64,000 nt of DNA from Pedobacter cryoconitis (GCA_019352875.1 JAAAFW010000015.1:1656888-1720887), one strand, 5' to 3'. Shown: positions 1 through 8,990, counted from the first letter of the stretch. Notes: a model not told the origin generated them from the sequence alone. Numbers and translations are program-made.

Positions 1-507
1 ATGGATATTTCCAGAATACAGTCGGGCCATCTGGAACTCAATATGAGTCCATTTATGCTTGATGACCTGATCCGTGAACTGACCGCAGATTTTCAAATAC
101 ATACTTCCAGTCATCATATTACTTTCAAAGCGGGAATCTCTGCTCCGATTTTTGGAGATAAAGTAAGAATGGGACAGGTTATCGAAAACCTGATCAGTAA
201 TGCGATTAAATATTCACCGGTCACTAAAAACATTGAACTTTCGTCCTGGATCAGTGGTGATGAAGCCATTGTCGCAGTAAAGGATAATGGCATAGGGATA
301 GAGCCTAAAAACCAGGAAAAGATCTTTGAAAGATTCTATCGGGCGGCTGATGAAAAAGCAATTAATGCTTCGGGATTTGGTATTGGTTTATACATCTGCG
401 CCGGCATTATTAAAAAACACAATGGCGGTATCTGGCTTAACAGCGAACCAGGTAAAGGAACTACTTTTTATATCAGTCTGCCTGTCTATCAAGAGAAAAA
501 GGATTAA
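1..507 (+). CDS. Sensor histidine kinase, C-terminal part (5' end outside window)
   Basis: Only the 3' part of the gene is present. The first visible residues, DISRIQSGHLEL, are typical of the end of a HisKA dimerisation helix, so the Met at base 1 is internal and the phospho-accepting His lies outside the window. The ATPase domain is complete: N box QVIENLISNAIKYSP (about residues 60-74), G1 box DNGIGI, F box IFERFYR, and G2 region GFGIGLYICAGII followed by GKGTTFYISLP. The family autophosphorylates on His and passes phosphate to a response regulator Asp. A single-domain response regulator follows 93 bases later on the same strand and is the obvious partner candidate. Input domain and signal cannot be seen. 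Confidence 0.93.
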   Translation: MDISRIQSGHLELNMSPFMLDDLIRELTADFQIHTSSHHITFKAGISAPIFGDKVRMGQVIENLISNAIKYSPVTKNIELSSWISGDEAIVAVKDNGIGIEPKNQEKIFERFYRAADEKAINASGFGIGLYICAGIIKKHNGGIWLNSEPGKGTTFYISLPVYQEKKD

Positions 508-600
508 ATCAATCGCGCCACTTAAATATTCAGTCTGGATTTAACAAAAATCTAACACAAAATGCACTTTCAGGTGTTTTGGGTAGAGAAAGAAATAACC

Positions 601-960
601 ATGCAAAAACTCATACAGATCATAGAGGACGATGAAGATATTAGAGATGTGATAGAATTTATCCTCCAGGAATCGGAATATGAAGTTAATGTAGCTTCCA
701 ATGCAAAGGAGTTTAAGATTAATCTGTTTAATACCCTGCCCGATCTTATCGTTATGGATGTCAGATTACCAGATGGCAACGGTCTGCAATTATGCAGGCA
801 GCTTAAACAAAGTATCGAAACCCGCCATATTCCTGTAATTATTATTTCGGCCCATGCGACTGCCGAAGAAGCTAGTAAACAGGCATTCGCAGATGACTTT
901 ATCAGTAAACCATTTGACCTGGAAGAATTGATCAAAAGGATTGAATATCACCTCGCCTGA
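601..960 (+). CDS. Single-domain response regulator (receiver only)
   Basis: A 119-residue CheY-like receiver with no output domain. The acidic pocket is IEDDEDI near the N-terminus, the phospho-accepting Asp lies in VMDVRLPDGNG, the switch Ser in IIISAHA, and the conserved Lys in ISKPFDL. I chose the ATG at 601 because MQKLIQIIEDDEDI is the normal start of a receiver; the reading frame is open from an ATG at 562, but the 13 extra residues look like untranslated leader. It follows the histidine kinase on the same strand and probably receives phosphate from it. Its output must come through protein contacts rather than DNA binding. It closely resembles the receiver at 3444-3821, most clearly in the shared LPDGNG and ISKPFDL segments. 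Confidence 0.93.
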   Translation: MQKLIQIIEDDEDIRDVIEFILQESEYEVNVASNAKEFKINLFNTLPDLIVMDVRLPDGNGLQLCRQLKQSIETRHIPVIIISAHATAEEASKQAFADDFISKPFDLEELIKRIEYHLA

Positions 961-1006
961 TCTTTAATACCCGGCACCGGCAATTTAGCTATTTCTGCGA
1001 CTGGCC

Positions 1007-1837
1007 TTATAACAAAGACTGTTTTTTGAAATCTTCAGGAGAAAAGCCAGTTTGTTTTTTAAAAAAACGGCTAAAATAAGGACGATCGCTGAATCCCAGG
1101 AGATAGGCAATCTCTTTCAGGCTTTGCTCACTATGAATAATCTTTCTTTTCGCCTCGAGAATAATGCGATCATGGATCAACTGCATCGCAGTTTTATCAA
1201 GTTTCTCTTTTAAAATCTGATTGAGTCGTTTCGTGCTGATCCCTATCTGATCTGCATAAAATTCAGCATTCCTTTCCTGCTCGTAGTTCTCTTCCAGCAA
1301 AAGCATAAATTGATATACCCTTTTCTGGTTCAGACTTTGGGCAGTAAAAACATGTTCTTTTACCCTGATCAGCTTAAGCAGAAAAACACGTAGTAAGGCT
1401 TTGGTAATCTGGTCGGCAGCTGGTTTACTTTCATATTCTGCAGCCAGCAAGTCGTATACAGGTCGTAATTCGGTTACATTTTCCGGCGCAAGCGGAAGGA
1501 AAGAAAATTCTCCCTGTATATTAAAGATTTTAAAAAGATCCAGGTAAAACTCCTTATCCTCGTCATCGATAAAATCGCGTTTAAAAGAAAGCAGAATTCC
1601 GTTTTTACCTGCTTTTTTTAGCTGATGAACACGATATGGCGGTATCAGATAAATCCAATCCCCTATCTCGGCTGGTTCTCCTTCTAACACAGTATGCAGC
1701 GGATACTCCTGCTGCAGCCATACAATTTCAAAAAAATCCTTTCTCCAGGGATCATTCAGATATGCCGGCGGGCAGTTCTCCAGATTCCTGATATAGATTA
1801 ATGATTTTTCTAATCCTAAGCCATTATTTGTCTCCAT
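1007..1837 (-). CDS. AraC-family transcriptional regulator
   Basis: A 276-residue protein. The N-terminal part (about 1-150) has the look of a cupin-like sensor domain (for example EIGDWIYLIPPYRVHQLKKAG). The C-terminal hundred residues hold two helix-turn-helix motifs: AEFYADQIGISTKRLNQILKE, then SLKEIAYLLGFSDRPYFSRFFKK ending in the family signature TGFSPEDFK. It is divergent from the hxlB-hxlA pair, with about 209 bases between the two probable starts, so it is a likely activator of those genes and may respond to formaldehyde or a related signal; the ligand is inference. The product ends in KKQSLL. Family assignment is firm, target assignment rests on position only. Confidence 0.92.
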   Translation of the reverse strand: METNNGLGLEKSLIYIRNLENCPPAYLNDPWRKDFFEIVWLQQEYPLHTVLEGEPAEIGDWIYLIPPYRVHQLKKAGKNGILLSFKRDFIDDEDKEFYLDLFKIFNIQGEFSFLPLAPENVTELRPVYDLLAAEYESKPAADQITKALLRVFLLKLIRVKEHVFTAQSLNQKRVYQFMLLLEENYEQERNAEFYADQIGISTKRLNQILKEKLDKTAMQLIHDRIILEAKRKIIHSEQSLKEIAYLLGFSDRPYFSRFFKKQTGFSPEDFKKQSLL

Positions 1838-2046
1838 AGATTCTTTGGATCAAAGATAAAGATACCAAACCTCAGTAATAGGACAATCAGGAAATAAGCG
1901 TGTACTAATAGCTAATCCATCTTTTTTTATGTCATTTCCATGATTTTAAGCGCCCGTTATTTCCAATTAGTCCAACACAATTGGCATATCGTCTAACGCC
2001 ATCGTCTTTCGCCCAACCTATCTTTGAGCCCGTTGAATTACTGCAT
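1838..2046. promoter_or_regulatory. Divergent control region between the AraC-type gene and hxlB
   Basis: This spacer carries a -7 box match TATCTTTG at 2019-2026, 20 bases ahead of the hxlB ATG at 2047, which supports that start rather than the upstream in-frame TTG at 1981. A direct repeat ATTTCCA occurs at 1934-1940 and 1959-1965, 25 bases apart, inside similar A/T-rich surroundings. Direct repeats upstream of a promoter are the usual arrangement for AraC-type activators, so these are candidate binding sites. No clear -33 TTG is seen at the right distance, which would fit an activator-dependent promoter. Confidence 0.4.
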
Positions 2047-2667
2047 ATGGAAACAAAAGCAAATCAGGAAAAATCTGTTCAGCCGGCAGAAATGCCCTTT
2101 TTAAAACAAGCCGGACAGCTAAAAAAAAATCTGAATATGATCTTGTCAGAGCAATTACAGCTGGCTGCTAAATTAGATTACGAGCAGATCGCCAGGATAA
2201 TCCCCGAACTGATGACTGCTGAAAGGATCTTCGTGGCGGGAGCGGGTCGTTCCGGACTATCGATGAAGGCAGCAGCGATGCGACTTATGCACTTTGGCTT
2301 CCAGGTCTACGTGGCCGGAGAAACAACTACACCAGCTATCCGTAAAGGAGACCTTTTACTGGCAGCTTCGGGATCTGGTACAACAACAAGCATCGTAAAT
2401 TCGGCGCAGAAAGCAGTTAATGCCGGAGCAAAAGTAATAGCCTTGAGCGTAACAGCAGACTCACCCCTGGCCGCATTGGCAGAACTGGTATGTATCCTGC
2501 CCGCGGCACAAAAACAGGATCACGGTAAAACAGTGTCTCAACAATATGCAGGCAGCCTTTATGAACAGGGGCTGTTATTACTCACCGATGCCATCTTTCA
2601 AACCCTCTGGGCTATGGAATACAGTCCTGCGGAAACGCTCTGGACCAGGCATGCAAATCTTGAATAA
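2047..2667 (+). CDS. hxlB: 6-phospho-3-hexuloisomerase (SIS domain)
   Basis: A 206-residue SIS-fold isomerase. The family converts 3-hexulose 6-phosphate to fructose 6-phosphate, the second step of the ribulose monophosphate (RuMP) route of formaldehyde fixation. Visible hallmarks are FVAGAGRSGLSMKAAAMRLMHFGFQVYV, the sugar-phosphate loop AASGSGTTTSIVNSAQKA, and a typical C-terminal YEQGLLLLTDAIFQTLW segment. An open frame extends upstream to a TTG at 1981, but the promoter-like box at 2019-2026 lies inside that extension, so the ATG at 2047 is preferred. The synthase gene follows 26 bases later, and the pair surely forms one transcript. SIS proteins are diverse, but the partner gene fixes the assignment. 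Confidence 0.92.
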   Translation: METKANQEKSVQPAEMPFLKQAGQLKKNLNMILSEQLQLAAKLDYEQIARIIPELMTAERIFVAGAGRSGLSMKAAAMRLMHFGFQVYVAGETTTPAIRKGDLLLAASGSGTTTSIVNSAQKAVNAGAKVIALSVTADSPLAALAELVCILPAAQKQDHGKTVSQQYAGSLYEQGLLLLTDAIFQTLWAMEYSPAETLWTRHANLE

Positions 2668-2693
2668 ATAAATAAAAAATAAATATATCTATC

Positions 2694-3326
2694 ATGGCAA
2701 AATTACAAGTAGCAATTGATTTATTAACCACTCAGGATGCATTGGCTTTAGCAGCTAAAATCGCTCCTTATATTGACATTATTGAATTAGGCACGCCGCT
2801 TATTAAAAACGAAGGAATTGCCGTAGTAACCGCAATGAAACAGGCACATCCTGACAAACTGGTTTTTGCAGATTTAAAAACTATGGATGCTGGCGAACTG
2901 GAAGCAGACATCGCATTTAAAGCAGGTGCAGACTTAGTTACTGTTTTAGGCGCAGCCGGAAACGCAACTATTGCCGGAGCAATTAAAGCTGGAAAAGCAC
3001 ATGGTAAAGGTGTAGTAGTAGATACCATTGGCGTTGCAGACCGCGTACAACGTGCTAAAGAAGTTATTGAGCTTGGTGCAGAATTCGTAGAATTACATGC
3101 AGGTCTTGATGAGCAGTGGACTCCGGGATATTCTATCCAGGTTTTAATCGATGAAGCTTCAAGAGCAGGTGTACCAGTATCTGTAGCAGGTGGTGTGAAC
3201 ATTACAAATATTGCTGATGTAATCAGAGCTGGCGCAATCGTAGCTGTTGCAGGCGCAGCAATTTACGGCGCTGAAGACCCGGCTGCTGCTGCAAAAGCAC
3301 TTCGCGAAGCAATTGATGCAGCTTAA
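2694..3326 (+). CDS. hxlA: 3-hexulose-6-phosphate synthase
   Basis: A 210-residue single-domain TIM barrel of the orotidine-phosphate decarboxylase superfamily. The enzyme condenses formaldehyde with ribulose 5-phosphate to give 3-hexulose 6-phosphate. Diagnostic segments are LQVAIDLLTTQDAL at the N-terminus, ELGTPLIKNEG, the catalytic DLKTMDAGELEAD motif (KxxD type), VTVLGAAGNATI, and the phosphate-binding SVAGGVN and VAGAAIYGAEDP loops. A KGPD synthase of the ulaD type shares this superfamily, but the immediate upstream hexuloisomerase points to HPS. The two genes form a formaldehyde detoxification or C1-entry module. Codon use is A/T-rich and regular, with no sign of recent transfer visible by eye. 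Confidence 0.93.
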   Translation: MAKLQVAIDLLTTQDALALAAKIAPYIDIIELGTPLIKNEGIAVVTAMKQAHPDKLVFADLKTMDAGELEADIAFKAGADLVTVLGAAGNATIAGAIKAGKAHGKGVVVDTIGVADRVQRAKEVIELGAEFVELHAGLDEQWTPGYSIQVLIDEASRAGVPVSVAGGVNITNIADVIRAGAIVAVAGAAIYGAEDPAAAAKALREAIDAA

Positions 3327-3443
3327 AATAGATTTCTATCAAAATGTTTAGAAAAAGGTAAAGCGCAATAAGTTAACACCTTAATTTAAACTGGAACAGT
3401 TTTTGATAGTTTTCTGATGCAAAAATCTGCTAATTTCTTGATT

Positions 3444-3821
3444 ATGGTAAAAAGGATACATGTTCTCGAGGACGACAGTGATATCAGGTATATCATTGAA
3501 TACTTATTAAAGGATGAAGGATATGAATTAACATTATCCTCCTCTTTAAGCGAGTTGAAAAGCAAAATCAGAGATGGCATACCAGATTTATTTATCATAG
3601 ATGTAATGCTGCCTGACGGAAATGGTATCGAGATTTGTGACGATCTAAAAAATGACATTTTCACTAAACATATTCCGGTGATTGTCATGTCTGCAAATCC
3701 CAGAAGCAAGCAAATGAGCGCACAGGCATGTGCAGATGATTATATAAGTAAACCATTTGACCTGGATGATGTACTCACCAGGATCAACAGAATACTAGAT
3801 AAAAAAAACACGAAGGTTTAA
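3444..3821 (+). CDS. Single-domain response regulator (receiver only)
   Basis: A 125-residue receiver without output domain. Key residues are the acidic pair in VLEDDSDI, the phospho-accepting Asp in IIDVMLPDGNG, Ser in VIVMSANP, and Lys in YISKPFDLDDV. Two starts are possible: ATG 3417 (nine extra residues, MQKSANFLI) or ATG 3444, chosen because MVKRIHVLEDD is the usual receiver start. It is a paralogue of the receiver at 601-960, and the two bracket the RuMP genes. No kinase gene is adjacent; the kinase at the window's left edge could serve both. The stop codon lies inside the stem of the following terminator. Confidence 0.9.
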   Translation: MVKRIHVLEDDSDIRYIIEYLLKDEGYELTLSSSLSELKSKIRDGIPDLFIIDVMLPDGNGIEICDDLKNDIFTKHIPVIVMSANPRSKQMSAQACADDYISKPFDLDDVLTRINRILDKKNTKV

Positions 3822-3837
3822 CCTTCGTGTTTTTTTT
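3801..3837. terminator. Two-way intrinsic terminator overlapping a stop codon
   Basis: A perfect 11-bp inverted repeat (3808-3818 with 3820-3830, one base between) is preceded by eight A and followed by eight T, so it can end transcription from both sides: the response regulator on the plus strand and lpxB on the minus strand. The response-regulator stop codon TAA (3819-3821) sits at the tip of the hairpin. Confidence 0.9.
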
Positions 3838-3864
3838 GACCGCCGGAATTTTAAATTACTATCC

Positions 3865-4986
3865 CTACTGCGCGGAAACACCGTGTTTAAGATAGTCCAG
3901 AATTAAGCTTGCTGTGCGGGCAGAAGCACCTGCCTCCCCCATCTTTTCCGCAAGCTCAGCATAATCTTCTTCCATCTTTATCCTGGCGGGACCTTCGATC
4001 AGCCGCCTAAGTTCCGACTCTATATTTTTAGGATTACAATCTTCCTGAATCAATTCGGTGACTACTTTACGATCCATAATCAGATTAACCAGAGAGATAA
4101 ACCGAATCTTCACCAGCATTCTGGCTATGGCAATTGAGATCCTGCCACCTTTGTATAAGACTACCTGCGGTACCCGGAATAAAGCAGTTTCCAGCGTTGC
4201 AGTTCCGGAGGCAACTAAAGCGGTATGGGCATGATGAAGCAAATCGTAAGTTTTGCCAAAGACCAGCGAAACGTTTTTACCCTCAGTAAACTGCTCATAA
4301 TAATCAGCCTGAAAACCAGGTGCCGCCGCTATAGCAAACTGCTGATCCGGAAAATCGGCTGTAACACTTAACATAACTGGCAACAGACGCTCTATCTCCT
4401 GCTTTCGGCTACCCGGCAGTAAAGCTACCAATTGCTGATTACCGAAACCATAAGCTGCCGCAAACCCAGGATCGGGCTTGTAAGCAGCCTGCTCATCCAG
4501 CAATGGATTACCGACATAATGCACGTCCATTCCCCAGCTTTTATAAAATTCTACCTCAAAAGGCAAAATGCAATATAATTGGTCGACGACTTTTTTAATT
4601 TTAAGCACCCTTTTCTGATTCCATGCCCAGACTTTGGGAGATATGTAATAACAAACCTTTATTCCCTGTGCTTTTGCAAATTCAGCTATTTTAAGGTTGA
4701 AGCCAGGAAAGTCTATCAGGATCAGTACTTCAGGACGGGTTGCAAGGATATCCTCCTTGCATGTTTTCATGTTCCTTAAGATAGTCCGGAGATTTAACAC
4801 CACTTCAGTAAAGCCCATAAAAGCCATATCTGCATAATGCTTCACCAGTGTTCCACCTTCTGCTTTCATTTTATCCCCGCCGAAATAACGGAAGTCCGCT
4901 TCAGTATCCAGTACTTTGATTGCCTTCATCAGGTTTGCACCATGCAGGTCTCCGGAAGCTTCCCCAGCCACAAGATAATATTTCAT
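3865..4986 (-). CDS. lpxB: Lipid-A-disaccharide synthase
   Basis: A 373-residue GT19 glycosyltransferase that joins UDP-2,3-diacylglucosamine and lipid X to make the lipid A disaccharide at the inner membrane. Seen are the start MKYYLVAGEASGDLHGANL, the FMGFTEV segment, YYISPKVWAWNQKR, VHYVGNPLLDE and the donor-site LLPGSRKQEIERLLP. Length is normal for the family. It lies 41 bases downstream of surE on the same strand, so surE-lpxB is a probable operon, as in other Bacteroidota. The 3' end faces the two-way terminator at 3801-3837. Confidence 0.97.
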   Translation of the reverse strand: MKYYLVAGEASGDLHGANLMKAIKVLDTEADFRYFGGDKMKAEGGTLVKHYADMAFMGFTEVVLNLRTILRNMKTCKEDILATRPEVLILIDFPGFNLKIAEFAKAQGIKVCYYISPKVWAWNQKRVLKIKKVVDQLYCILPFEVEFYKSWGMDVHYVGNPLLDEQAAYKPDPGFAAAYGFGNQQLVALLPGSRKQEIERLLPVMLSVTADFPDQQFAIAAAPGFQADYYEQFTEGKNVSLVFGKTYDLLHHAHTALVASGTATLETALFRVPQVVLYKGGRISIAIARMLVKIRFISLVNLIMDRKVVTELIQEDCNPKNIESELRRLIEGPARIKMEEDYAELAEKMGEAGASARTASLILDYLKHGVSAQ

Positions 4987-5027
4987 CAGCTCATTATTTT
5001 TAAGGTAATTATCTTCTAAAATAGATT

Positions 5028-5807
5028 TTAAGCATTAAAATCCCAGGAATTTAACAATGGGATAGCGTGGTGAGCTGTTAGATCGAACTGAACGGGTACA
5101 ACGGAAACATAACCATTCTCCAGTGCCCATACGTCTGTATCTTCACCCTTATCATTATTCTGAAAAACACCCGTAAGCCAATAGTAAGGGCGGCCATGCG
5201 GATCTTTACGTTCATCAAATTCTTCTGCCCATTTTGCATTGGCCTGACGGCAAATTTTAATCCCTTTCAGATCTGCACCGTTCGGAAAGTTCACATTCAG
5301 TAAAGTTGCCTGAGGCAGGCCATGTTCCAGCACCTCTGCACTGATTTTGGTCACAAACTTAAGGCAATGACTGAAATCTGCTCCTTCCGTAAAGTCATCC
5401 AGTGAAAACCCAATTGAAGGAATGCCCTCAATCGCTCCTTCTACCGCAGCAGACATTGTTCCGGAATAGATCACATTAATAGAGTTATTCAGCCCGTGAT
5501 TAATTCCTGAAACACACAAATCTGGCTTTTTACCCTTAAAAATTTTATTCACCGCCAGTTTAACACAATCTACGGGTGTTCCTGAGCATTTGTACATCTC
5601 CACGCCCTCATAAAGGTTCACGCGATCAAACCTCAATGGTTTACCGATTGTAATGGCATGTCCCATACCTGATTGCGGACCGTCAGGAGCAACAACGACA
5701 ACGTCCCCCAATTCCTTTACAGCATCGATCAGGTTTTTAATACCGGGTGCTGTAACTCCATCATCATTAACTACCAGAATCTGAGGTCTGTTTGACTGCT
5801 TTTTCAT
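5028..5807 (-). CDS. surE: 5'/3'-nucleotidase SurE
   Basis: A 259-residue metal-dependent survival-protein nucleotidase that dephosphorylates nucleoside monophosphates. The metal ligands are visible: Asp15 and Asp16 in VVNDDG, Ser46 in GPQSGMGHAIT, and Asn103 in SGINHGLN. Further family segments are YSGTMSAAVEGA and LLNVNFPN. It is the first gene of a probable two-gene minus-strand unit with lpxB and is divergent from the M16 peptidase gene, with a 197-base spacer. Confidence 0.97.
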   Translation of the reverse strand: MKKQSNRPQILVVNDDGVTAPGIKNLIDAVKELGDVVVVAPDGPQSGMGHAITIGKPLRFDRVNLYEGVEMYKCSGTPVDCVKLAVNKIFKGKKPDLCVSGINHGLNNSINVIYSGTMSAAVEGAIEGIPSIGFSLDDFTEGADFSHCLKFVTKISAEVLEHGLPQATLLNVNFPNGADLKGIKICRQANAKWAEEFDERKDPHGRPYYWLTGVFQNNDKGEDTDVWALENGYVSVVPVQFDLTAHHAIPLLNSWDFNA

Positions 5808-5929
5808 GTATATATTATTTTATGCGATAATTTTATGCTGAGCGCAGGGACTATAGACATCTAACTAATCCCTGATCGTAAAAGTACAAGAATATCATCT
5901 CATTCTATGAAAATTTCGTTTTACAAAAG

Positions 5930-5937
5930 TATATTTG
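5930..5937 (+). promoter_or_regulatory. Candidate -7 box for the M16 peptidase gene
   Basis: TATATTTG matches the Bacteroidota housekeeping -7 consensus TAnnTTTG and would give a leader of roughly 60 bases before the ATG at 6005. No convincing -33 TTG stands about 20 bases upstream. Confidence 0.4.
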
Positions 5938-6004
5938 ATGAGTAAGATGCTCTCGATAGCATTAAAAAATACGCTCAATCAGAAAATATACTAACTATAA
6001 AAAA

Positions 6005-8944
6005 ATGCTAATGAAATCTAAATTTATCATGCTATCCTGCTTCCTCCTTACCGGGACGGGTCTGATGGCACAAACCGAGTTTCAGTGGAAAACTGCAACT
6101 TCAGGTGGTTACAGTTATAAATACGTGACTAATGATCCAACAAAAGCACGCTTCTATACTTTGAAAAATGGTCTGTCGGTTATTTTGTCTGAAAATGCGA
6201 AAGAACCGAATATTGAATACCGTATGGCAGTACGTGCCGGAAGTAATACAGATCCCCGCAATGCAACTGGACTCGCCCATTACCTGGAACACTTACTGTT
6301 TAAAGGAACAGATCGTTTCGGTACGATGAATTATGCGAAAGAAAAGCCCCTGCTGGATAAAATTGAAGCTCTTTACGAAAAATACCACGCCACTACAGAT
6401 CCGGCAAAACGTAAAGAGATCTATGCCGAAATAGACAAAACATCTGGCGAAGCCTCAAATTATTCTATCGCGAATGAATACGATAAAATGATGAAATCTA
6501 TTGGCGGACAGTCTACCAATGCACATACCTGGTATGAGGAGACGGTTTACAACGAAGATTTCCCTAGTAATGCAACAGATAAATTCCTGGCATTACAGGC
6601 AGAGCGTTTCCGTAACCCGGTCTTTCGTATTTTCCATACCGAACTGGAAGCTGTTTATGAAGAAAAAAACAGAGGTCTGGATAATGATGCCTGGAAGATT
6701 AGCGAGAAGCTGAACGACTTACTTTATCCAACCCATAATTACGGTCAGCAAACAACAATCGGTACTATTGAGCACCTGAAAAATCCATCTCTGGTTGAGA
6801 TCAGAAAATACTACAACAAATATTATGTACCTAATAATATGGCCGTTGTATTATCCGGTGATTTCAAGGCAGATGAAATGATCAAAAAAGTAGATCTTGC
6901 TTTTAGTTATATGAAAGCAAAACCACTGGAGCTTTATCAGCCGGCACCAGAGAAACCTTTAACTAAAGTACAGGTTGCAGATATCTATGGCCCAAGTGCA
7001 GAAGTTGTGCGTATCGGTTACCGTGGTTTTGCGGAAAACACCAAAGAAAGTATGCTGCTGGATTTAATTTCAAGCATCCTGTCTAATGGTAAAGCAGGTT
7101 TAATGGACATAAACCTGAATAAGGCACAAAAAGTATTAAATGCAGCAGCCGGTTATCAGCAAATGAAGGATTACGGTACATTCATTATGCTGGCTACTCC
7201 TAAACAAGGACAGTCACTGGATGAGGCGAAACAATTGGTTCTGGATCAATTGGCTTTATTAAAAAAAGGTTCTTTTGATGAAAGCCTGATTAAAGCAACT
7301 GTCGCCAACAGCAAGCTTAGCTTACTGGAAAATTTTGATAACAATGGTTTCCGTGTAGAGGCGATTACCAATGAGTTTATCATGAACCGCGGTACTAAAT
7401 GGGATCAGTCACTGAATACACCTGATGCCATGGCTAAAGTAAGTAAAAAGGAAATTGTAGATTTTGCTAATAAATTTTTTAGCAATGATTATGTAGTAAT
7501 CCTGAAACATAAAGGTGAGGATAAAAACATTGCAAAAGTCGACAAACCGGCTATTACGCCTGTGAAGACCAATACTAATGAAACCTCTCCTTTCACGCAG
7601 CAATTACTTGCCCGCACAACCAAACCTATCGAAGCGAAATTTCTGGATTATCAGAAAGATCTGAACTTTGGTAAAGTAGGCGTTGCTGATGTAGTAACTA
7701 TTGAAAACAAAGAAAACAGTATTTTTAATTTAACTTACCGTTATGATCTGGGTTCATGGAATTCTAAACTGGCTCCTTACGCGGCAAGATACCTCACGTT
7801 TCTGGGTACAGATAAATACACAGCTGAAGAGATTAGCAAGCAGTTCTATAATATCGCCTGCAGCTATTCATTTACAGTAAACAATGACGTGACCACTATC
7901 AGAATTTCCGGTCTTCAGGAAAATTTTGACCAGGCAGTAAAATTGGTTGAACATGTTTTTGCAAATTGCAAGCCGGATGAGCAAGCGCTGAAAGAAATGA
8001 AAAGCAGCGTACTGAAATCAAGGGAAAATAATAAGCTGAACAAGGCTGCTATTTTATCTGGTCTAATGAGCTACGCACAATATGGCGCTCAGAACCCATT
8101 CAATTATGCGCTGACCAATGCAGAAGTTGAACAGATGACTTCGGCCGAATTACTGGAGATCCTGCATAATATAAACAACCTGAAACACAGTATCAATTAT
8201 TACGGCCCGCAGACACTGCAGGCATTTACTGGTGACATTGCAAAAATCCACGTTCTTCCTGCTTCTTTTATGGAAGCTCCGGCTGCACAGAAATTCAACT
8301 TTACGCAGACCACAGACAACCAGGTTTATTTTGCTGATTATGACATGGTACAGGCAGAAATTCGCTGGTTAAGAAATGATGGCGTGTTCAATGCTGCTGA
8401 TGCAGCTAAAATAAACCTGTTCAACAGTTATTTTGGTGGCGGTATGGGTTCAATTGTTTTCCAGACTATCCGTGAATCAAAAGCACTGGCTTACTCTACC
8501 TACGCATTTTACTCTACGCCTGATAAAGCAGGTAAAGACAACTCCATGATTGCCTATGTGGGTACACAAGCCGATAAAATGAATGAGGCTGTGGCAGGTA
8601 TGAACGAATTACTGAATGTACTGCCGGAATCTGAAAAGAATTTCGAGTCTTCCAAATCAAATTCACTAAATGCGCTGGAAACATCACGTGTGACCAAATT
8701 TGATGTTATTAACCATTATTATGCAGACAAAAGACTAGGTCTGGAGCAAGATTCAAGAATCGCAGAATTCAACGGAATAAAACCTTTAAAATTTAGCGAT
8801 ATCAAATCTTTTCATGACAGTAAAGTATCTAATAAGCCATTCAGCTATTGTATAGTAGCCTCGAATAAAAATGTTAAAACTGCTGACATGGAGAAATTCG
8901 GGAAACTGAATACCTTAAGCCTGGAGCAGATTTTCGGTTATTAA
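6005..8944 (+). CDS. M16 family zinc metallopeptidase (two-lobed, secreted)
   Basis: A 979-residue insulinase-type peptidase. It begins with a signal peptide (hydrophobic residues 7-20, probable cleavage after LMAQ), so it is periplasmic or outer-membrane associated. The inverted zinc motif HYLEH occurs at residues 92-96, with the distal Glu in ELEAVYEEKNR. The inactive C-terminal half follows, with a SIVFQTIRESKALAYSTYAFYS segment characteristic of the family's second lobe. Two close ATGs exist, 6005 and 6011; both leave a good signal peptide. The gene stands alone between surE (divergent) and a strong terminator. Substrate is unknown; the family cleaves unstructured peptides in a closed chamber. 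Confidence 0.94.
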   Translation: MLMKSKFIMLSCFLLTGTGLMAQTEFQWKTATSGGYSYKYVTNDPTKARFYTLKNGLSVILSENAKEPNIEYRMAVRAGSNTDPRNATGLAHYLEHLLFKGTDRFGTMNYAKEKPLLDKIEALYEKYHATTDPAKRKEIYAEIDKTSGEASNYSIANEYDKMMKSIGGQSTNAHTWYEETVYNEDFPSNATDKFLALQAERFRNPVFRIFHTELEAVYEEKNRGLDNDAWKISEKLNDLLYPTHNYGQQTTIGTIEHLKNPSLVEIRKYYNKYYVPNNMAVVLSGDFKADEMIKKVDLAFSYMKAKPLELYQPAPEKPLTKVQVADIYGPSAEVVRIGYRGFAENTKESMLLDLISSILSNGKAGLMDINLNKAQKVLNAAAGYQQMKDYGTFIMLATPKQGQSLDEAKQLVLDQLALLKKGSFDESLIKATVANSKLSLLENFDNNGFRVEAITNEFIMNRGTKWDQSLNTPDAMAKVSKKEIVDFANKFFSNDYVVILKHKGEDKNIAKVDKPAITPVKTNTNETSPFTQQLLARTTKPIEAKFLDYQKDLNFGKVGVADVVTIENKENSIFNLTYRYDLGSWNSKLAPYAARYLTFLGTDKYTAEEISKQFYNIACSYSFTVNNDVTTIRISGLQENFDQAVKLVEHVFANCKPDEQALKEMKSSVLKSRENNKLNKAAILSGLMSYAQYGAQNPFNYALTNAEVEQMTSAELLEILHNINNLKHSINYYGPQTLQAFTGDIAKIHVLPASFMEAPAAQKFNFTQTTDNQVYFADYDMVQAEIRWLRNDGVFNAADAAKINLFNSYFGGGMGSIVFQTIRESKALAYSTYAFYSTPDKAGKDNSMIAYVGTQADKMNEAVAGMNELLNVLPESEKNFESSKSNSLNALETSRVTKFDVINHYYADKRLGLEQDSRIAEFNGIKPLKFSDIKSFHDSKVSNKPFSYCIVASNKNVKTADMEKFGKLNTLSLEQIFGY

Positions 8945-8990
8945 CCGACCTTGCTAAGGGCATCTGATTTTGGGTGCCTTGCCATGAAAT

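Noticed and set aside
562-600. Upstream start of the first response regulator at ATG 562
   Set aside because: The added 13 residues do not fit the receiver fold and the ATG at 601 gives a standard N-terminus.
1981-2046. Upstream TTG start of hxlB
   Set aside because: The added 22 residues do not look like the SIS family and overlap the probable promoter box at 2019-2026.
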